Origin: an uncultured Eggerthellaceae bacterium | GTDB taxonomy: Bacteria > Actinomycetota > Coriobacteriia > Coriobacteriales > Eggerthellaceae | Assembly (NCBI GenBank): GCA_934623455.1 | Contig: CAKTVK010000006.1 | Location: 1-43,327 of the forward strand | DNA length: 43,327 nt | Direction: 5' to 3' | Program-made: the position numbers and the translations under genes | The notes under the pieces: model-generated | The model's input: the letters and a program-made list of their open reading frames with translations, nothing else | Told to the model about the DNA's origin: nothing | Database searches by the model: none | Shown: in pieces, positions 39,878 through 43,327 of the stretch | Numbering within the stretch: the first letter of the stretch is position 1 | Layout of the letters: each line of letters starts with the position of its first letter

Positions 39878-42028
39878 CTACAGCGCAGGAAGGTAAGCGC
39901 GCAAAAGCTGCCCCGCAGCGCGATAGAACGGATGATGCGCCTGCTCACACAGCTTTTCTGCGAAATTCGGAAGCCATGTTGAAACATGCTCGGCCAGGAA
40001 CCGCCCATAAGCAGCCGCTGCTGATCCGCCGGGCAAATCCGCTGTTGCCGGTGCACCTTCCGCAGGTTCCATCAGCCCTGCCTCAAGCGATGCCAGATAT
40101 TGCAGCAACTCCAACTCGGTGGGCGCAAAATCCAGTGGCTCATTTGTCCCCTGCGGACGCCCCAAGCCGCACGCATGACAAAAACGCTCGACTTCCATAG
40201 AGTGCGGATTCACGAAAAGCAGCGGATCCACGCCATCGTCGGCCGCGCGCCACACGCCCTCGAACGGGCTTACCGCCGGCTCGGGCGAGCCCACAAACAG
40301 GCGCGTTGCATCGGCGCGCAAAGCAGGAAGGAGCGCATCTACCTGCGCGTTTTCTTGCGTTTCAGCACTTCTCTCGCCTGAGCAAACAGGCACATCGCCG
40401 TCACTTGCGGCAACACCACCAACAAGCTCAGCTGCGAAATCAGCAGGCAGGGTAACACCTAACGCCGCGGCAATTTCCTGCGCCGCAGCAGCCCATTCGC
40501 CACTTGCAATAGCACCCGCCACATCGGCTGTAGGATAACGCAACGAAAACGCCAACAACTCGCACGCCGAAGCCTTCAAAGACCAGATATCCATATCGTT
40601 TCCTTCCGTAGCCTGCAGCGCAACCGACTGCGCCAATCCGGCATTTTCCACTAATTCCAGCTCAACCTCGCGTATGACCAGGCTTTTTCCTTTTTGCTCA
40701 ACAACGTTGTACGAGCGCGCGAAAACCGCCGGCACTTGCGCCACATGCTGCACATGGCGCGGCGCAAACGACAAGCTTCCCTCTTCGAAATCCTGCTCGT
40801 ACGGATAACCTTGCTGGTCAAGGCACTGCTTGACCAAAGCAACGTCCGCATCGAACACCTTTATCGTTTTATAGAAGAAATCCTGCGCGTCAAGCTCCCA
40901 CGTGCGCGCATCCAATTTCGCCTGGCGGTTTTGCTGCAAAATCTGATCGCGATGCTTGTTTTCCAGCGAGCAATAATGCACACCCAACGAAAGCCACTGG
41001 TCAACTGCAAATTCAAGCAAGCGAAGACACAGCGCTTCGCTTCCCGCAACAGGAAGACCCGCTGCATATTCGTAATCGTACGCCACGGGAAACGGCGGAT
41101 TTGCCACCGTGAATCCTCGCCGCGCGAACTCCGCCCAATCATTCATGGGATAGCCGAATTCCAGCAAGTTGATGCCGAACGCGCCCGCCGCATCAAGCCC
41201 TAAAAGCAGCTTGCGCATGGCTTGCTCGGTGCCGGGAATCGCCGGCATTTCCACCATGACATCACGAATGAAGCACTTAGCCTGCGTGATGCGCGCCAGA
41301 GCCTCATCAATGGCTGCATCTTGCTGCTCCGGGGAATCCAGCACATCCAGCTTCACGCTCAACCGCAGCTCCTGCAGCCCTGCGGCGCGCAACTGCGCAA
41401 GCAAGTCACGGCTCAGCAAGTCGCCATCGGTATATAGACGCAAATGCGCCTGAGGAAACGCCTGATGAGCGCGCTGGAAGAACGCCACCACTTCGCGCGG
41501 ATGCAGCAGCGGCTCGCCTCCGGTCAGCGCCACATGGGTAACGTTACCCTTTGCCAGAAACGCGTCGAGCTCTTCTTGCCAGTCGGTTTTCAACACACGC
41601 GAAGTGTCATAATCTGCCTGGTTCGCGTTGAAGCAGAAGTAGCAATGGCGGTTGCATGCCGTGGACAGCGTAAACGTTTTGCTGCCGCGCCCGCCCGTGC
41701 AGGCAACGCAGGCATCGGAAAGCGCGCCCGTCACAATGCTCGCGCCGCCATTGCGGAAACACGCGCCTTTTTCTTGCAGGCGCGCGCGTAACGCCGCCGC
41801 TTCTTCTTGCGCACGACCCTTTTCGTCCAGGTCAATGCCGTGCGCACGCAGGGCGGCAGCGTACTCTGCCTGGATAGACTCATATTCGGAAAGCCACGCC
41901 GTCAAGTTCGGGCGCTGCGCCAAAAGCTCCGCAAAACTCTGCGGCGTTGAAAGCGCTGCGTGCAATGGCGCATAAGCATCAGCCGTACCCGGGATTTCCC
42001 CGCCCGACGATAAACGCTCTTCACTCAC
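39878..42028 (-). CDS. Radical SAM protein fused to a TorD-type molybdoenzyme chaperone
   Basis: A 716-residue protein. The radical SAM domain (about 85-400) has C125, C129, C132 (TACNRHCYFCFNAN) for the 4Fe-4S/SAM cluster, followed by VALTGGEPLLHPRE; extra cysteines at 90, 107 and 110 (ACVACTGGRGSKTF) may bind another cluster. Residues about 479-716 are a TorD/DmsD-type chaperone, with EVERFCHACGLGRPQGTNEP then LDFAPTELELLQYLASLEAG; the usual DHxxxEL has Phe for His. I chose the GTG at 42028 because GGAAGGAGG precedes it by 5 bp and it overlaps the DUF4405 stop by 8 bp. An internal ATG at 40594 with GGAAGG seven bases upstream could start a separate 238-aa TorD. Neighbours: DUF4405 cytochrome b, CX4CH protein, NrfD. 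Confidence 0.85.
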   Translation of the reverse strand: MSEERLSSGGEIPGTADAYAPLHAALSTPQSFAELLAQRPNLTAWLSEYESIQAEYAAALRAHGIDLDEKGRAQEEAAALRARLQEKGACFRNGGASIVTGALSDACVACTGGRGSKTFTLSTACNRHCYFCFNANQADYDTSRVLKTDWQEELDAFLAKGNVTHVALTGGEPLLHPREVVAFFQRAHQAFPQAHLRLYTDGDLLSRDLLAQLRAAGLQELRLSVKLDVLDSPEQQDAAIDEALARITQAKCFIRDVMVEMPAIPGTEQAMRKLLLGLDAAGAFGINLLEFGYPMNDWAEFARRGFTVANPPFPVAYDYEYAAGLPVAGSEALCLRLLEFAVDQWLSLGVHYCSLENKHRDQILQQNRQAKLDARTWELDAQDFFYKTIKVFDADVALVKQCLDQQGYPYEQDFEEGSLSFAPRHVQHVAQVPAVFARSYNVVEQKGKSLVIREVELELVENAGLAQSVALQATEGNDMDIWSLKASACELLAFSLRYPTADVAGAIASGEWAAAAQEIAAALGVTLPADFAAELVGGVAASDGDVPVCSGERSAETQENAQVDALLPALRADATRLFVGSPEPAVSPFEGVWRAADDGVDPLLFVNPHSMEVERFCHACGLGRPQGTNEPLDFAPTELELLQYLASLEAGLMEPAEGAPATADLPGGSAAAAYGRFLAEHVSTWLPNFAEKLCEQAHHPFYRAAGQLLRAYLPAL

Positions 42029-42539
42029 GGGCGCCTCCTTCCCCACGATTTTCTTCTGCGTATTTCCCCTGCTCATTGTCGTTATTCTCCGTATTGTTGG
42101 CAAGAGCGCGCGATGGCTTTTCGCTTTTATCGTCCGTAGACAAAAAGCTCTTAACACGCCCCGCGTTCAAAGCGGCATGGACCAACAGCACCGCCAACAA
42201 CACGGTTGCCGTGGCCGCGTGCAAGGGGCTCCAGAAATAATACCCTGTTGCGTAATATCCGAAAAACGGAAGAACCGATCCCGAGATCATCAACCCGGAA
42301 ACAACACACACGGCAAGCGTCACCAGCATGACAACGTCAACGACCAGACGCGCAGCGTTTCGCGCGTTTTTCACCGTGGTGATCACACGTTTTCCTGCAT
42401 GCGCAAGCAGCGCAACAGCCAGAACGATTCCCAACCATTCATGCGCGGGAACGCCCGTTACCCCTGGCAGTTCGCATGCGATGAACAGAACAGCAAGCAC
42501 GGCATCGGCAACAAGTATGGTCTTAGCGGCTTTCATCAT
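42021..42539 (-). CDS. DUF4405 cytochrome b-type membrane protein
   Basis: A 172-residue four-helix membrane protein. Two His pairs each 14 apart, H33/H47 (HEWLGIVLAVALLAH) and H107/H121 (HAATATVLLAVLLVH), fit bis-His ligation of two b hemes. The C-terminal 45 residues are charged and polar. It probably moves electrons across the membrane between menaquinol and the extracytoplasmic small protein encoded upstream. The ATG at 42539 overlaps the end of the upstream gene by 17 bp, and its stop overlaps the radical SAM-TorD gene by 8 bp. Confidence 0.82.
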   Translation of the reverse strand: MMKAAKTILVADAVLAVLFIACELPGVTGVPAHEWLGIVLAVALLAHAGKRVITTVKNARNAARLVVDVVMLVTLAVCVVSGLMISGSVLPFFGYYATGYYFWSPLHAATATVLLAVLLVHAALNAGRVKSFLSTDDKSEKPSRALANNTENNDNEQGKYAEENRGEGGARE

Positions 42540-42933
42540 CGCCGCCTTCCTTTGCCGAGCCAGTTCTGATTTTCGGCCCTTTGAACAGGCCCATCATAAA
42601 CAGCAGTGCAATCACGAACACCACGGGTGCCAAAATCCACAGCATAAGCGACGTTGAGCTGGCTTGATGATAACGGTTTTGCAACGTTTCCCATGCATGG
42701 CACGATGTTGACGCGCAACCCACTTCGGGACAAATCATTTCGTGAACGCCATCGGGTTCGGGAATGGTATCGTAGCCGTGGCACGATTCCGACACGCACC
42801 CTACCACGGGGCACGGCGACGTGGATTCAATGCGATGGATGCCCGAATCACCTTCCAGCGCAAAGCCCAACAGCAGCGCACACGTTGCCACCACGGCGAA
42901 AAAAGCCGTAACAGCAGCAATGCCTTTCGCCAT
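42523..42933 (-). CDS. Two-TM protein with two CX4CH heme-like motifs
   Basis: A 136-residue protein with an N-terminal hydrophobic segment (4-26), a roughly 60-residue extracytoplasmic loop and a C-terminal membrane helix (about 97-115). The loop holds an internal duplication: CPVVGCVSESCHGYDT and CPEVGCASTSCHAWET. Each ends in C-x4-C-H, a variant c-type heme site known in multiheme cytochromes, with an extra Cys four residues before. If heme is bound, it would be a diheme, membrane-anchored electron carrier; a disulfide-stabilised non-heme role is also possible. The ATG is preceded by AAAGGAG. First gene of the operon. Confidence 0.7.
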   Translation of the reverse strand: MAKGIAAVTAFFAVVATCALLLGFALEGDSGIHRIESTSPCPVVGCVSESCHGYDTIPEPDGVHEMICPEVGCASTSCHAWETLQNRYHQASSTSLMLWILAPVVFVIALLFMMGLFKGPKIRTGSAKEGGDDESR

Positions 42934-43020
42934 GGTTTGTTCTCCTTTCGTCTCTAGAGAGGCCGTTTACCTGCGAAAATACAAACGAACTCTCAACAAA
43001 CGAACGATAAACGTTCCTGA

Positions 43021-43084
43021 CGCCACCCCAGCTCAGCACTGGGCCCACGTGCACCTAGGCGCCACCCCAGCTCAGCGCTGGGCC
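43021..43084. repeat. Two 25-bp direct repeats, each with a small palindrome
   Basis: The repeats differ at one base and are 39 bp apart in register. Each contains CCCAGC-TCA-GC-CTGGG-type dyad symmetry. A twin operator or a simple duplication. Confidence 0.5.
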
Positions 43085-43165
43085 GCCACGCGCCCGCCCA
43101 TGTGCAGCAGCGAGCCGCCCCGCGCCCGCGCGCCCACAAGCGCCGACGCCTTCCCCCGCGCCCCG

Positions 43166-43199
43166 CAAACAAAGGGCCCGCCCCAATCGAAGCGAGCCC
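43166..43199 (-). terminator. Rho-independent terminator of the upstream NrfD-like gene
   Basis: On the minus strand GGGCTCGC pairs with GCGGGCCC (one T-G pair), loop TTCGATTGGG, followed by TTTGTTTG. It lies just after the stop codon at 43217. Confidence 0.7.
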
Positions 43200-43216
43200 A
43201 TTGCGAGAAAAGAGGC

Positions 43217-43327
43217 CTAGTGAGATTCAGTCGTAGGCTTCAAGGGAAGGTACTTCAGGCCCAGCAGCAGAAGCAACGCGCCCAGGCCAATCACGCCCAG
43301 CACAACGCCGAACTCAAGCGGCGTGGG
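43217..43327 (-). CDS. C-terminus of an NrfD-like membrane protein (5' part outside window)
   Basis: Only the last 36 codons and the stop are visible: PTPLEFGVVLGVIGLGALLL, then LLGLKYLPLKPTTESH. One membrane helix with a following KYLPLKP is the usual end of NrfD/HybB-type quinol-interacting subunits. The remainder lies beyond the window, so the family is tentative. It is followed by a terminator and is on the same strand as the CX4CH operon. Confidence 0.55.
   Translation of the reverse strand, partial: PTPLEFGVVLGVIGLGALLLLLGLKYLPLKPTTESH

Larger units (their letters stand above)
42934..43216. other. Promoter region of the CX4CH operon plus duplicated GC-rich sequence
   Basis: Mostly GC-rich with no gene. 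The 25-bp sequence CGCCACCCCAGCTCAGC[AG]CTGGGCC occurs at 43021-43045 and 43060-43084. The operon promoter should be between 42960 and 43020, the least GC-rich part. A terminator for the upstream gene is at 43166-43199. Confidence 0.5.

Noticed and set aside
1..43327. tRNA, rRNA, CRISPR, riboswitch or phage/integrase signals
   Set aside because: Read by eye I found no T-loop motif with matching cloverleaf, no regular repeat-spacer array and no integrase or transposase motif. Short RNAs could still be missed without a covariance search.

Overview
The window (about 43 kb, GC-rich) looks like the chromosome of an anaerobic gut actinobacterium of the class Coriobacteriia, most likely family Eggerthellaceae. 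The reasons are gene content and style: a dehydroxylase-type molybdenum enzyme beside a membrane-anchored LuxR regulator, an enoate-reductase-type flavoenzyme, CCG and DUF169 iron-sulfur proteins, NrfD proteins, a cydABDC operon, and dense minus-strand operons with strong GGAGG-type ribosome sites. The genus cannot be fixed from sequence alone. I saw no tRNA, rRNA, CRISPR array, transposase or phage gene. Family names rest on motif recognition by eye; no database search was run.

Layout. 1-1302: nnrD (cut by the window edge) and acpS. 1303-2233: intergenic, with the first copy of a 237-bp palindromic repeat. 2234-4456: FMN/FAD/Fe-S enoate-type reductase and a Cys-rich partner. 4694-5212: SlyD-like prolyl isomerase. 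5332-9191: five-gene molybdoenzyme operon, divergent from a 12-TM LuxR-type regulator (9579-11291). 11506-18587: two URO-D-superfamily proteins, a GPH transporter, two PucR-type regulators and a 34-aa membrane micropeptide. 19535-23236: PadR regulator, then a DUF169-ferredoxin / GNAT / CCG-protein operon. 23237-24157: repeat-rich gap. 24158-26001: LysR regulator divergent from a membrane-UspA fusion. 26126-29227: pabA-pabC-pabB for p-aminobenzoate. 29732-36092: cydA-cydB-cydD-cydC (cytochrome bd and its assembly ABC exporter). 36759-38480: SPFH protein with two tandem GntR regulators. 38657-43327: redox module with an orphan NrfD, a radical SAM-TorD fusion, a DUF4405 cytochrome b, a small two-TM protein with CX4CH motifs, and the end of another NrfD-like protein.

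The strongest candidate for something undescribed is the molybdoenzyme operon. The catalytic subunit has no cysteine in its first 105 residues, so it cannot hold the usual N-terminal Fe-S cluster. Its DmsB-like partner keeps the fold signature but only two cysteines. Both halves of an electron-transfer pair appear to have lost their clusters together, which suggests a redox-neutral reaction or an unusual electron route. Second is the radical SAM-TorD fusion, which still has a ribosome site and ATG at the domain junction and sits with heme-protein genes. Third is the pair of URO-D-like proteins that lack canonical metal ligands, with two helically phased operator palindromes.

At the DNA level there are at least two dispersed repeat families without transposases: a 237-bp palindrome in three copies of identical length, and a roughly 110-bp hairpin in two copies, one enclosed by 27-bp palindromes. 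Several proteins also carry Ala/Gly-rich insertions at domain boundaries.
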